A stretch of DNA of 64,000 nt from CADEDH01 sp041394285 (GCA_041394285.1 JAWKIL010000017.1:1-64000), one strand, 5' to 3'. Numbered from the stretch's first letter, positions 25,112 to 33,657 are shown. The notes: generated from the sequence alone by a model not told the origin. Program-made: numbers and translations.

Positions 25112-26296
25112 ATGGCATTGGCCACCGACGAGCGCATCGAAAGCGCTCCCCGGGTCATCGACACCCCCATCATCTCGGCCGATTCGCACATCACCGAGCC
25201 CGGCTGGTGCTATGTCGACAACATCGATCCCGCCTTCCGTGACCGGGCCCCCTTCCTCACCGACGAAGCGCCCGACGGCGCCATGTTCCACGTGCCCGGC
25301 ATGTCGGCCAAGATCCACCTCGGCCTCCACTCGGCCGCCGGCAAGGAGTCGAACGCCCTGGCCATGAAGGGTGTGCCGTTCAGCGAGCTGCACCGGGCCG
25401 GCTGGGATCCCGCCTACCGGGTGGAGGCCCAGAAGAAGGACGGCATCGACGGCGAGATCCTCTACCCGTCGGTGGGCATGATCCTGTGCAACCACTCGGA
25501 CCTCGACCTCCAGAAGGCGATGTTCGACGCCTACAACCGCTGGATCTCGGAGTACGCCGCCCACGACCCGAGCCGGCTCTACGGCCTGGGCCAGACCCCG
25601 CTGCGCTCGGTGGCCGAAGGCATCTCGGATCTGGAGGCCATGGCCGCCGCCGGCCTGCGGGGCGTGATGCTGCCCCTCACCCCGGGCACCGCGGCGGGCG
25701 ACAACGACGGCCCCGACTACGACTCCCCCGAGTGGGACCCGTTCTGGCGGGCCTGCCTCGACCTGGGCCTGCCGCCGTCGTTCCACATCCTCACCGGCAA
25801 GAGCCAGCGGGCCCGGGGCCCCAAGCTGAACAACTTCCTCACGATCATCCGGGGCAACCAGGACCTGATCGGCACGTTCGTGTTCGGCGGCGTGTTCGAC
25901 CGGGTGCCCGACCTGCGGATCGTATGCGTGGAGGCCGACGCCGGCTGGATGCCGCACTACGCCTACCGCATGGACCACGCCTACAACCGCCACCGCAACT
26001 GGATGGGCGGCGGCGGCCCCGAGCTGCAGCGCAAGCCCAGCGAATACTTCGCCGAGCACGTGGGCCTCACCTTCCAGGACGACTGGTCGGCATTCCGCAT
26101 GGCGGAGGCCGGGCTGATCGACATCACGTCGCTGATGTGGGCCAACGACTTCCCCCACAGCGACTCCACCTGGCCCTACAGCCAGGGCATGCTGGCCACC
26201 CAGACGGCCGACCTCGGCCCCGACGACCGGGCCCGCGTGCTGGGCGGCAACGTGATCGAGCTCTACAACCTGAACGACGTCCTGCCGGCGGCCTGA
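25112..26296 (+). CDS. Amidohydrolase-2 family metal-dependent hydrolase
   Basis: A 394-aa TIM-barrel hydrolase of the ACMSD/OH-DDVA-like amidohydrolase_2 group. ADSHITEP (~27-34) supplies the first metal ligands, FHILTGK (~228) the mid-barrel His, VEADAGWMPHYAYRMDHAY (~273-291) and WANDFPHSDSTWPYS (~344-358) the C-terminal metal Asp/His. Such enzymes decarboxylate or hydrolyse small aromatic or dicarboxylic compounds. A perfect AGGAGG precedes the ATG. Followed 30 bp later by the PhyH gene, with an AAGGGGGG Shine-Dalgarno; the two probably form an operon. Confidence 0.88.
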   Translation: MALATDERIESAPRVIDTPIISADSHITEPGWCYVDNIDPAFRDRAPFLTDEAPDGAMFHVPGMSAKIHLGLHSAAGKESNALAMKGVPFSELHRAGWDPAYRVEAQKKDGIDGEILYPSVGMILCNHSDLDLQKAMFDAYNRWISEYAAHDPSRLYGLGQTPLRSVAEGISDLEAMAAAGLRGVMLPLTPGTAAGDNDGPDYDSPEWDPFWRACLDLGLPPSFHILTGKSQRARGPKLNNFLTIIRGNQDLIGTFVFGGVFDRVPDLRIVCVEADAGWMPHYAYRMDHAYNRHRNWMGGGGPELQRKPSEYFAEHVGLTFQDDWSAFRMAEAGLIDITSLMWANDFPHSDSTWPYSQGMLATQTADLGPDDRARVLGGNVIELYNLNDVLPAA

Positions 26297-26326
26297 GGCA
26301 CCGGGAACGAACCAAGGGGGGAACCC

Positions 26327-27610
26327 ATGTCATCCACGCTCGATGCCCGGCCGGTGGTGAGCTCCCCGGTGGCGCCGAACCCGGCGCGGGCGGCCACCGT
26401 GCTCACCGAGTCGCAGCTGCGCGACTACGAGCGTGACGGGTTCCTCGTGCTCCGGGGCGCCATCCCCGACGCCGACATCGAGCGGCTGGAGCGTGCCGTC
26501 GACCGCAACCCGCCGATCGACGGCACGCTCGACCCCACCGCCCCCGTGTACCCCGCCCCGGGGCGCTACACCCTGGCCCTGAACTGTCTGAAGGATCCCG
26601 ACCTGGCGTTCCTGGCCGAGCACCCGGCGATCCTGCCGGTGGCGGCGGACGTGCTGGGCGACGATCCCCGCCTCACCGCCTATGTGATCTACGACCGCAC
26701 CCCGGGCGGCAACGGCCTGCCCATCCACCACGACTACAAGCGGTGGCGGCCGGTGGGCTCGTCGATGAACTGGCTGTTCACGATCGTGCCGTTCTGCGAC
26801 TACGACGAAGCGGCCGGCCCGCTCTACGTGTCGCCCGGCTCCCACCTGCTCCACCGGGTGACCCCCGGGCTGGAACGGCCGATGGAGGTGGCCCCGGCCG
26901 TCACGCCGGCCGAGTCGACCTTCGTCGACCCCGGGCTGAAGCGGGGCGACCTGCTGCTGATGAACCAGCACCTGTGGCACCGGGCGTCGCCCAACAGGTC
27001 GACCCACCACCGCCAGGGGGCGTTCAACAAATACGCCGCGGCCAGCGCACCGCCGGCCACCGGCTTCTTCCTCTACGACGACGACGTGTACGAGGCCATC
27101 TCGCCCGAGAACCGTTCGATCATCGCCGTCCATTCGAACAAACCGATCGCCACCACCCGCGCCGTACTGCTACGCGAGGGCAAGAGCGAGCCCGAGGTGC
27201 TGGTGGTACCGGCGGGAGACGGTGGCTCCGGCCGGCTGACCCTGCCCGGAGGCCCGACGTTCATCGAGCGGGCCATCCCCGATTGGGACCATGGCAACCT
27301 GATCGCCTCGCTCCAGGCTGCGCTGCGCAGCGAGCTGCGGATCGAGACGCCGTGGGTCAGTTACGTGGGCGACTTCGACGAGGGCGATCACCTGTGCCGG
27401 GTCTACGGCTACACGATCCCCGCTGGCCTCGGGTTCCCCGTGCCCTACACGCCGGGCCAGTGGCTGGGCCGCAGCCAGATGGAATCGGCCCGGGACCAGC
27501 TGGCCTACGGCTGGGAGACGGAGGCCGTCGACCGCTGGCTCGACCCCGCCCCCATCCGGGGCAAGGGCCTCACCCAGGCCCAGTGCCGTCTCAACCAGTT
27601 CGCCTACTGA
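26327..27610 (+). CDS. Phytanoyl-CoA dioxygenase family protein with C-terminal Nudix-like domain
   Basis: A 427-aa protein. Residues ~25-270 are a PhyH-type Fe(II)/2-oxoglutarate fold: the HxD pair in LPIHHDYKRW (~132-141), the distal His in HLWHRASPNRSTHHRQG (~211-227) and the 2OG-binding Arg nearby. Residues ~275-427 form a second domain: LTLPGGPTFIERAIPDWD (~302-319), AALRSELRIETPW and then strand-rich sequence with VYGYTIP. This looks like a Nudix fold in which G-x5-E is kept but the REUxEE part is degraded or displaced, so hydrolase activity is doubtful. The first domain predicts oxidative hydroxylation of a CoA-ester or small molecule. The fusion is unusual. Confidence 0.8.
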   Translation: MSSTLDARPVVSSPVAPNPARAATVLTESQLRDYERDGFLVLRGAIPDADIERLERAVDRNPPIDGTLDPTAPVYPAPGRYTLALNCLKDPDLAFLAEHPAILPVAADVLGDDPRLTAYVIYDRTPGGNGLPIHHDYKRWRPVGSSMNWLFTIVPFCDYDEAAGPLYVSPGSHLLHRVTPGLERPMEVAPAVTPAESTFVDPGLKRGDLLLMNQHLWHRASPNRSTHHRQGAFNKYAAASAPPATGFFLYDDDVYEAISPENRSIIAVHSNKPIATTRAVLLREGKSEPEVLVVPAGDGGSGRLTLPGGPTFIERAIPDWDHGNLIASLQAALRSELRIETPWVSYVGDFDEGDHLCRVYGYTIPAGLGFPVPYTPGQWLGRSQMESARDQLAYGWETEAVDRWLDPAPIRGKGLTQAQCRLNQFAY

Positions 27611-27644
27611 GCGCTCAGCCTCCCCGAACCGGCCCCGGCCGTCG

Positions 27645-27870
27645 GCGTTCTGATGCCCCAACGCGTCACCCATGACGACCCCCGGCACCAGATCACCCCC
27701 CGAGCGTTCTGATGCCCCAACGCGTCACCCATGACGACCCCCGGCACCAGATCAACCCCAGGCGTTCTGATGCCCCAACGCGTCACCCATGACGACCCCC
27801 GGCACCAGATCACCCCCCAGGCGTTCTGATGCCCCAGACCGTCACCCATGACGACCCCCGGCACCAGATC
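27645..27870. repeat. Four tandem copies of a 58-59-bp repeat
   Basis: Copies begin at 27645, 27704, 27762 and 27821, each with GCGTTCTGATGCCCCA, then CGTCACCCATGACGACCCCC and GGCACCAGATC. The first three are nearly identical; the fourth has diverged (AGACC for ACGCG and a different 3' edge). The repeats fill most of the ~300 bp between the PhyH and hydroxyacid dehydrogenase genes. There are no variable spacers, so this is not a CRISPR array. Confidence 0.85.
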
Positions 27871-27897
27871 GGCTGCTTCCGACGTTCCTGGGGCCCG

Positions 27898-27903
27898 TAG
27901 GCT
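27898..27903 (+). promoter_or_regulatory. Leaderless -10 box TAGGCT
   Basis: TAGGCT followed by 8 nt and the ATG at 27912, directly downstream of the tandem repeat array. Confidence 0.5.
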
Positions 27904-27911
27904 CGGGGGCC

Positions 27912-28865
27912 ATGAGCTTCCGGATGGTCCTGCTGCCCCCGTACGCCGAGCCCGACTGGCCGGAGCGGATCGCCGAGGCCGTGCCGGGGGCGGTGGTGGA
28001 GCTGTTCGACTCGCCCGAGGCGTCGGTGGACGCCCTGGCCGAGGCCGACGCCGTCTACGGCACGCTCCCGCCCGAGCTGTTCGACCAGGCCCCGAAGCTG
28101 CGCTGGATCGCGGCGCCACTGGCCGGGCTCGGGCCCGACTGGTTCCACCCGGCGCTGGTGGCCAGCGACGTGGTGGTCACCAATATGCGGGGCATCTACA
28201 ACGAGCACCTGGCCGGCCACCTGATGGGGTTCGTCCTCGCCTTCTCCCGTCGCTTCGACGTGTTCTGGCCCCGCCAGCAGGCTCGGGAGTGGAAGCGGGG
28301 CCCGCAGATGATCGACCTGGCGTCGTCCACCGCTGTGATCGTGGGGGTAGGTGGCTCAGGGGCCGAGGCGGCCCGCCTGTGCCGCGCCTTCGGTATGCAC
28401 ACGATCGGCGTCGACCCCCGCACCACCGAGTGCGAGCACCTCGACGAGCTGGTCGGCAACGACCGCCTCGACGAGGTGCTGCCCCGGGCCGACTTCGTGC
28501 TGATCACGGCGCCCGAAGCCCCGTCGACCATCGGGATGTTCCACCTGGGCCGGTTCGAGCTGATGAAGCCGACGGCCTACCTGTGCAACATCGCCCGGGG
28601 GAAGCTGGTGGTCACCGACGACCTGGTGGCGGCCCTCCAGGAGGGCCGGATCGCCGGAGCCGGCCTCGACGTGGTCGATCCCGAGCCGCTGCCGGCCGAC
28701 CACCCGCTGTGGACGATGCCCGGCGTGCTGCTCACACCGCACGTGGCCATCGCCGGCGCCCCCGGCTGGTACGAGCGGCGCACGGCCATCATGGTGGAAA
28801 ACGCCAAGCGTTTCGCCGCCGGCGAGCCGCTCGTCAACCAGGTCGACAAGGCCAACTGGTTCTAG
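27912..28865 (+). CDS. D-isomer-specific 2-hydroxyacid dehydrogenase
   Basis: A 317-aa NAD-dependent dehydrogenase. The dinucleotide motif VIVGVGGSGAEAARL (~140-154) departs slightly from GxGxxG. Catalytic Arg in CNIARGKLV (~229), Glu in VDPEPLP (~258) and His in TPHVAIAG (~277) are all in place. It interconverts a 2-keto acid and a D-2-hydroxy acid; substrate unknown. The N-terminal substrate domain is short. It probably has its own leaderless promoter (TAGGCT). Confidence 0.9.
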   Translation: MSFRMVLLPPYAEPDWPERIAEAVPGAVVELFDSPEASVDALAEADAVYGTLPPELFDQAPKLRWIAAPLAGLGPDWFHPALVASDVVVTNMRGIYNEHLAGHLMGFVLAFSRRFDVFWPRQQAREWKRGPQMIDLASSTAVIVGVGGSGAEAARLCRAFGMHTIGVDPRTTECEHLDELVGNDRLDEVLPRADFVLITAPEAPSTIGMFHLGRFELMKPTAYLCNIARGKLVVTDDLVAALQEGRIAGAGLDVVDPEPLPADHPLWTMPGVLLTPHVAIAGAPGWYERRTAIMVENAKRFAAGEPLVNQVDKANWF

Positions 28866-28894
28866 CTGCCGCTGATATCGCCGCCGGCCGAGCC

Positions 28895-28943
28895 GAACTT
28901 CGTCACGAAATGCCGCCACAGGCGGCACAAGTCGACAAGGTTC
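28895..28943. repeat. 49-bp palindrome between convergent genes, CGAAC...GTTCG type
   Basis: GAACTT at 28895 pairs with AAGGTTC ending at 28943 (one extra G), with a perfect inner hairpin TGCCGCC-ACA-GGCGGCA. It lies between the hydroxyacid dehydrogenase (+) and a CoA-transferase (-). Confidence 0.6.
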
Positions 28944-28965
28944 GCCCAAGTGCGCGAACTGCCGC

Positions 28966-30255
28966 CTACTTGGAGGCGAGCTCGTCGCGGATCTGGTCGG
29001 TGTGCGCGCCCAGGCGGGGGGCGGCCACCGGGGCCCGCATGGGGCTACCGGTGAACCGGATGGGGGCACCGGGGTAGAGCACGCTGCGCCCCAGCTCCTC
29101 GTGGTACACCTCCACCGGGAACCCCCGCTCCTGGAAGTGGGGGTCGGTCATCATCTCGTCGGGCGACCAGATCACACCGGCGGCGATGCCCCGCTGCTGG
29201 AGGCCGACGAACACCTCGTGGGCGCTCACGTTGGCGGCGATGAAGGCCAGCGCCTCCCGCCCGGCCCCGAACACCTCACCGGCCAGCGGGTCTTCGGCCA
29301 GCATCGACAGCGAGATCGACTCGTACTCGGTGCCCATCTCCAGCAGGGCGGTGAGCTCGAACTCCTCGTCGATCCCCAGGTCTTTCAGCCACTGGAGGAG
29401 GGCGGTGAACTCCTTGCCGGTGCGGGGCGGCACACCGGTGTTGAGGTAGCGGCCGTCGCCGCACAGCACCTGGGTGGGCTCCGACGGCCGGGGCGTGGCG
29501 TGGCGCCCGGTCTGGCGCTGGACGGTCTCCTGGGCCGACAGCCATCCGTAGCTGGCGAACTCGGTGGTCACGTTGTTGGCCGCCACCATCGACACGTCGA
29601 CGAACTGGCCGCCGTGGCGGCCCCGGGCCAGCAGCGCAGTGAGGGTGGACATCACGGCGAAGTGGCAGGCGGTGCGGATGCCCTGGTTCCCCCGGCCCCG
29701 CATCGGAGCCAGCTCGTGGTCGTCGTAGCCGTTGGACCACATGGGCCCGCCCCGGGCCAGGATCGTGAGGTCGGTGTGGTCGTGGGTGCCGCCCACACCG
29801 TCCCGCCCGAAGGGGGTGATGGCCACGTGGATGAGGTCGGCGTTGGTGGCGCTGGTCTGGTCGTAGTCGAGACCGAGGTCGGCCAGGTAGCCGGCCTCGG
29901 TGCTCTCCAGCACCACGTCGGCCGAGGCGATCAGATCGGCCACCAGCTGGCGACCGTCGGCTGTGGCCAGATCCGCCACCACGCTGCGCTTGGAGCGGTT
30001 CTCGGCCCACCACGACAGGCTCCGCTCCGGTCCCGGCTGGTCCTCGGCGAACGGCCCGTGGTTGCGCTGGGCCGCTCCCTCCGGCGGCTCGACGAGGATC
30101 ACGTCGGCGCCGCCGTCGGCCAGGAGCCGGCCGGCGAAGGCGGTGAACTCATGGGCCAGCTCGACCACCCGGATCCCATTGAGGGGGCCGGGACCGTCGA
30201 TCGGCGGGGCGGTGGGCTTCACGACCGGCAGCTCGACCTGCGACAGGTGATCCAT
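28966..30255 (-). CDS. CaiB/BaiF family (family III) CoA-transferase
   Basis: A 429-aa protein read from ATG 30255 (MDHLSQVELP); CAGGCT lies exactly 6 nt before it, making this a leaderless-type start and ruling out the longer frame. Family III features: GIRVVELAHEFTAFAGRLLADGGADVI at the N-terminus (~29-55), WWAENRSKRSVVADL, and the region with the catalytic Asp. Family III enzymes move CoA between carboxylic acids through an aspartyl-CoA anhydride. In actinobacteria many paralogues act on steroid or branched acids; no donor or acceptor can be named. A second CoA-transferase lies directly upstream on the same strand. Confidence 0.88.
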   Translation of the reverse strand: MDHLSQVELPVVKPTAPPIDGPGPLNGIRVVELAHEFTAFAGRLLADGGADVILVEPPEGAAQRNHGPFAEDQPGPERSLSWWAENRSKRSVVADLATADGRQLVADLIASADVVLESTEAGYLADLGLDYDQTSATNADLIHVAITPFGRDGVGGTHDHTDLTILARGGPMWSNGYDDHELAPMRGRGNQGIRTACHFAVMSTLTALLARGRHGGQFVDVSMVAANNVTTEFASYGWLSAQETVQRQTGRHATPRPSEPTQVLCGDGRYLNTGVPPRTGKEFTALLQWLKDLGIDEEFELTALLEMGTEYESISLSMLAEDPLAGEVFGAGREALAFIAANVSAHEVFVGLQQRGIAAGVIWSPDEMMTDPHFQERGFPVEVYHEELGRSVLYPGAPIRFTGSPMRAPVAAPRLGAHTDQIRDELASK

Positions 30256-30302
30256 GGCCCGAGCCTGCCAGACGCCGCCCGTCCCTGTCGAACAGCCGGC
30301 GG

Positions 30303-30324
30303 CCCGGGGCGGCGCCGCCCCGGG
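30303..30324. repeat. Perfect 22-bp GC palindrome
   Basis: CCCGGGGCGGC immediately followed by its reverse complement GCCGCCCCGGG, without a loop. It lies ~50 bp upstream of the CoA-transferase start at 30255. Confidence 0.6.
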
Positions 30325-30348
30325 ATTGACCAAAAGTCCGCCACGAAC

Positions 30349-30397
30349 GAACCTGGTGGACTTCTGGTCTACCTGTGACCACAAGTCCGCCAGGTTC
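30349..30397. repeat. 49-bp palindrome between two CoA-transferase genes
   Basis: GAACCTGGTGGACTT (30349-30363) pairs with AAGTCCGCCAGGTTC (30383-30397), 14 of 15 positions. A third partial arm AAGTCCGCCA lies at 30335, so two alternative hairpins are possible, as in attenuator-like switches. Fourth member of the CGAAC...GTTC set. Confidence 0.6.
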
Positions 30398-30412
30398 AGG
30401 CTCGCTGGCGGG

Positions 30413-31663
30413 TCAGATGACGCGCTGGGCCTTGAGGTCGGCGATCTCGTCTTCGCTCAAGCCCAGCAGCTTGCCGTACACGTAGTCGTTGTGCTGGCCC
30501 AGCGTGGGCGACGCTTCCTCGATCGACCAGTCGGTCTTGGACAGGTGCACCGGTTGGCCGTCCACCCGCACGCCGCCCATGGCCGCGTGTTCCACCATGG
30601 GCCACAGACCCCAGCGGCTGGTGGCGATGTCGCCGTCGATCCGCTCGGCCGGGCGCAGCACCGGGCTGGCCGGCACCCCCCGGGCCTCCAGTCCGGCGGC
30701 CACCTCGAACCGGTTCCGCTCCCGGGTCCACTCGGTCAGCTTGGCGTCGAGCTCGTCGACCGCCGCCATTCGGCCGGCCAGCGAGTCGAACCGGCTGTCG
30801 GTGAGCCCGGCGCTGTCGGCGTAGCCCCCCATCTCGGCCTTGAGCTCGCCCCACTCCCGGTCGTCGCGCACGGCGATGGCCACCCAGTTGTCCTCCCCCC
30901 GGCAGCGGTACACGCCGTGGGGGGCCATCTCGGGCGACGTCGACCGGTTGGAGTCGGGCCGGCCCTCGGCCCGCATCGAGCGGCCGTTGACCGACCAGTC
31001 GAGCAGATCGGCACCGTGCAGGCTGGCCCCGGCCTCGGTGCAGCTCATGTCCACCCACTGGCCCTCGCCGGTCCGCTCCTTGTGCACCAGCGCCATCAGG
31101 ATGGCGATGGCCATGTAGTACCCGCCGGTGTGGTCGAGGTGGGAGAACCCCCACCCGGCCGGCGGCTCGCCCGGCAGGCCCGACTGGTGGGTCACGCCCG
31201 ACACGGCCTGGGCGATCGGGCCCCAGCTCTTGAACGTGCCGTAGGGGCCGGTCTGACCGAAGCCGCAGTTCGACACGTAGATGATGTCGGGCTTCAGCTC
31301 CACCAGCCGGTCCCAGCCGAGGCCCATGCGCTCCAGCACACCGGCGGCGAAGTTCTCCGACACCACGTCGGAGATCTTGACCAGCTCCTCCAGCAGCTCG
31401 TGGCCCCGCTCGGTGCGCAGGTTGAGCGTGATGCCGAGCTTCTCCACGTTGTGGTTCTGGAATCCCGAGCCGAACTCGATGCCCCGGCGCTCGTCCTTGA
31501 ACGGGGGCGAGCCCCGCAGGATGTCCCACCGGCCGTGGCGGATCGGGTCTTCGATGCGGATCACCTCGGCCCCGAACGCGGCCAGCCACCGGGTGGCCCC
31601 CGCCCCCGCCAGCTGCCCGGTGAAGTCGCAGATTCGGATGTGGGACAGCGCTTCGGACTTCAT
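30413..31663 (-). CDS. CaiB/BaiF family (family III) CoA-transferase
   Basis: A 416-aa protein from the ATG at 31663 (MKSEALSHIRICDFTGQLAG). N-terminal GAGATRWLAAFGAEVIRIED (~20-39), NHNVEKLGITLNLRTERG (~70-87) and the catalytic Asp region (GFSHLDHTGGYYMAIAILMA) follow the family III pattern. The GGGGGG just before the start can serve as a ribosome-binding site. With the paralogue downstream and the 2-hydroxyacid dehydrogenase nearby it suggests activation of a hydroxy or branched acid; this is an inference from context only. Confidence 0.9.
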   Translation of the reverse strand: MKSEALSHIRICDFTGQLAGAGATRWLAAFGAEVIRIEDPIRHGRWDILRGSPPFKDERRGIEFGSGFQNHNVEKLGITLNLRTERGHELLEELVKISDVVSENFAAGVLERMGLGWDRLVELKPDIIYVSNCGFGQTGPYGTFKSWGPIAQAVSGVTHQSGLPGEPPAGWGFSHLDHTGGYYMAIAILMALVHKERTGEGQWVDMSCTEAGASLHGADLLDWSVNGRSMRAEGRPDSNRSTSPEMAPHGVYRCRGEDNWVAIAVRDDREWGELKAEMGGYADSAGLTDSRFDSLAGRMAAVDELDAKLTEWTRERNRFEVAAGLEARGVPASPVLRPAERIDGDIATSRWGLWPMVEHAAMGGVRVDGQPVHLSKTDWSIEEASPTLGQHNDYVYGKLLGLSEDEIADLKAQRVI

Positions 31664-31774
31664 CGGCCCCCCAAGGTGTAGGTCGGCTGGCCGCAGTGGG
31701 CGGCTGGCGCCATCATCGCCCGCAACCGCCACCCCCTGCCAGCCCGCCCGCCCCCAACCCCGGACCTCCGGGCC

Positions 31775-31780
31775 TACGCT
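31775..31780 (+). promoter_or_regulatory. Leaderless -10 box TACGCT
   Basis: TACGCT followed by exactly 6 nt and the GTG at 31787. Confidence 0.6.
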
Positions 31781-31786
31781 GGCGCC

Positions 31787-32566
31787 GTGACCCCCATCCC
31801 CATGACCGCCGCCGACGTGCCCGCCACCTGGGTGGTCGACCTCGACGGGGTGGTCTGGCGGGGCCGGGACCCGATTCCGGGCAGCGCCGAGGCCATCGCC
31901 AGGCTCCAGGCCGAGGGCCGCACGGTGGTCTTCGCCTCCAACAACTCGGCGTACACGGCGGCAGAGCTGGAATCCAAGCTCAACGACCACGGCATCCGCT
32001 CCCTGGGCCACGCCGTGACCTCGTCCATGGCGGCCAGCTCGCTCCTCCACCCCGGCGAGACCGTGCTGGTGGTGGGCGAGGCCGGCGTGGTGGAGGCGGT
32101 GCAGGCGGCGGGAGCCGAGATCCGCCCCGCGGGCCCGGTCGACACCGTGATCGTGGGCATCACCCGCCGCTTCGACTACGCCATGCTCCGCACCGCGGCC
32201 CGGGCCCTCCACGGCGGGGCCCGCCTGATCGCCACGAACACCGACTCCACCTTCCCCGGCCCCGACGGCCTCGACCCCGGCAACGGGTCGCTGGTGGCGG
32301 CGGTGGCCACCGCCGGAGGGCGACAGCCCGAGGCCGTGGCCGGCAAGCCCCACGCCCCGATGGTGGAGCTCATCCGGGCCCGCTACGGCCCGGCCGGCGT
32401 GATGGTGGGTGACCGCGACGACACCGACGGGCAGTTCGCCCGGGCCCTCGGTTACGACTTCGCCCTCGTGCTGTCGGGCGTCGTCACCGAGGCCGACCTG
32501 CCGATCGATCCCGCCCCCCGCTGGCTGGCCGCCGACCTGGCCGGCCTGCTGCCCCCGGTGGGCTGA
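31787..32566 (+). CDS. HAD-superfamily phosphatase, NagD-like
   Basis: A 259-aa HAD hydrolase of the C2-capped NagD/4-nitrophenylphosphatase type. Motif I is VVDLDGVVWRG (~13-23) with the catalytic DxD; motif II FASNNSAYT (~48-56); the Lys is in GKPHAPMVELI (~184); motif IV is VGDRDDTDGQFA (~206-217). Probable substrates are small phosphomonoesters such as 2-phosphoglycolate, glycerol-phosphate or UMP. GTG 31787 is exactly 6 nt after TACGCT; the in-frame ATG at 31802 is the alternative. Confidence 0.9.
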   Translation: MTPIPMTAADVPATWVVDLDGVVWRGRDPIPGSAEAIARLQAEGRTVVFASNNSAYTAAELESKLNDHGIRSLGHAVTSSMAASSLLHPGETVLVVGEAGVVEAVQAAGAEIRPAGPVDTVIVGITRRFDYAMLRTAARALHGGARLIATNTDSTFPGPDGLDPGNGSLVAAVATAGGRQPEAVAGKPHAPMVELIRARYGPAGVMVGDRDDTDGQFARALGYDFALVLSGVVTEADLPIDPAPRWLAADLAGLLPPVG

Positions 32567-32572
32567 TCCCGC

Positions 32573-32908
32573 TCACGCCTGGCGGTTGACGTGGCCGGGC
32601 TCCTCCCGGCCGCGGATCGCGGCCGAGCTGGTGCGCCAGGCGCTGCCTTCGGCGCTGTCGTGCCACAGCTCGCTTCGGTGACGGGGTTGCTCGCCGCGCC
32701 GGCCGTGCTCGTCGTCGGCGTGCCGGTCGTGGTCGTGGTCGGCGTCGGCGTCGGCGTCGGCGTCGGACCCGGGGGCCGCACCGTCGCCGGCGCCGTGGTC
32801 ATGGTGGGCGCGGCCCGGGAGGGTGTCGGGGGTGCGGTAGCGGGGCAGGAGCCCCCAGCCGCGCACGCCAGCGGCCGGTAGCCGTACCGGTTCGGGCCCG
32901 TCCACCAT
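32573..32908 (-). CDS. Asp/His-rich hypothetical protein
   Basis: A 111-aa ORF from the ATG at 32908, with a GGGGAGCAGGGG ribosome-binding region starting right after the stop of the upstream lipoprotein gene (13-bp gap). After MVDGPEPVRLPAAGVRGWG comes LLPRYRTPDTLPGRAHHDHG, then a low-complexity stretch DADADADADHDHDRHADDEH. The tail is Trp-containing (SELWHDSAEGSAWRT) and ends GHVNRQA. The Asp/His run could bind divalent metals; it may equally be a codon-repeat expansion (GTCGGC repeats). No family recognised. Moderate confidence that it is a real gene, based on the RBS and the fit between neighbours. Confidence 0.5.
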   Translation of the reverse strand: MVDGPEPVRLPAAGVRGWGLLPRYRTPDTLPGRAHHDHGAGDGAAPGSDADADADADHDHDRHADDEHGRRGEQPRHRSELWHDSAEGSAWRTSSAAIRGREEPGHVNRQA

Positions 32909-32921
32909 CGCCCCTGCTCCC

Positions 32922-33653
32922 CTACGACCAGTCGTAGCCGACGATGACGTCGGCCACGACGGTGAAGCTGAGGCGGGCCGGGTCGGACGAGCCGTCGGCC
33001 AGGTTCGTCCCGTCCTCGCTGAGGATGCGCCACGCCCGCTCGTTGGCCACGGCCCACTCCACGCCGTCCTCCACGTGGTGGCCGACATAGCGGTCGAGCT
33101 CGTCGGCCGGGATGGTGGCCGGGTCGACCTGGGCCGTGGCCTCGGCGGTGGTGGCCACTTCCCGCTCGCCCAGCGGCGCGGCAAGGGTGAGCTCGGTGGT
33201 GTAGGGGAACACGCCGAACGGGCAGCTGGCGGGTGACGCACCGGGCCGGCGGCCGGTGTGGAGGTCGAGCGTCACGGCCGCCGCGGTCTCGGTGACGGCG
33301 GCGTGCACGCCGTAGCAGTGGTGCGACGCCATCTCGAACGACACCAGGAGCACGCCCGGCCCGGTCTCGTCCACCGCCACGATCTGCACCTGCTGGGGCT
33401 CCATCAGCCCGTCCTCGGAGGTGAGGAGCTTGTTGAAATCGTCGGCGGTGGGGCTCTGGGCGGCCGGGCTGAGGGTGGTGGATGTACCGTCGCCAGCGAC
33501 GCCGTCGCCCGGGGACGGCCGGCCGTCGGCCTCACCCGAGCCGGCGGCCCCGCCGCCGGCGGTGCAGGCGGCCAGGGCGAAGGAGGCGGCCAGCACAGCG
33601 AGGCCCAGCCGGGGCATCGGGTTGCGCCAGGGGCGCCGGTCGATCGTGGTCAC
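32922..33653 (-). CDS. Lipoprotein with C-terminal I78/potato-inhibitor-like segment
   Basis: A 243-aa protein with a lipoprotein signal: basic start, hydrophobic LGLAVLAASFALAAC (~16-30) ending in a lipobox with Cys30. A Gly/Ser/Thr linker leads to a central domain with Cys in HHCYG and PASCPFG. The last ~60 residues, YVGHHVEDGVEWAVANERAW, then ILSEDG and FTVVADVIVGYDW, follow the pattern of I78/potato-inhibitor-I-like domains (W-x-x-x-DG and a terminal VxxxxW). That assignment is by pattern only. It starts 4 bp after the stop of the upstream secreted protein, so the two are co-translated in one operon. Confidence 0.75.
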   Translation of the reverse strand: MTTIDRRPWRNPMPRLGLAVLAASFALAACTAGGGAAGSGEADGRPSPGDGVAGDGTSTTLSPAAQSPTADDFNKLLTSEDGLMEPQQVQIVAVDETGPGVLLVSFEMASHHCYGVHAAVTETAAAVTLDLHTGRRPGASPASCPFGVFPYTTELTLAAPLGEREVATTAEATAQVDPATIPADELDRYVGHHVEDGVEWAVANERAWRILSEDGTNLADGSSDPARLSFTVVADVIVGYDWS

Positions 33654-33657
33654 AGGC

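Noticed and set aside
27645..27870. Possible CRISPR array
   Set aside because: Repeats are contiguous 58-59-bp units without unique spacers and no cas genes are near.
32591..32881. 96-aa plus-strand ORF with Val/Gly repeats
   Set aside because: Antisense to the Asp/His-rich ORF, with no ribosome-binding site or promoter; the repeat is a read-through of the GTCGGC codon run.
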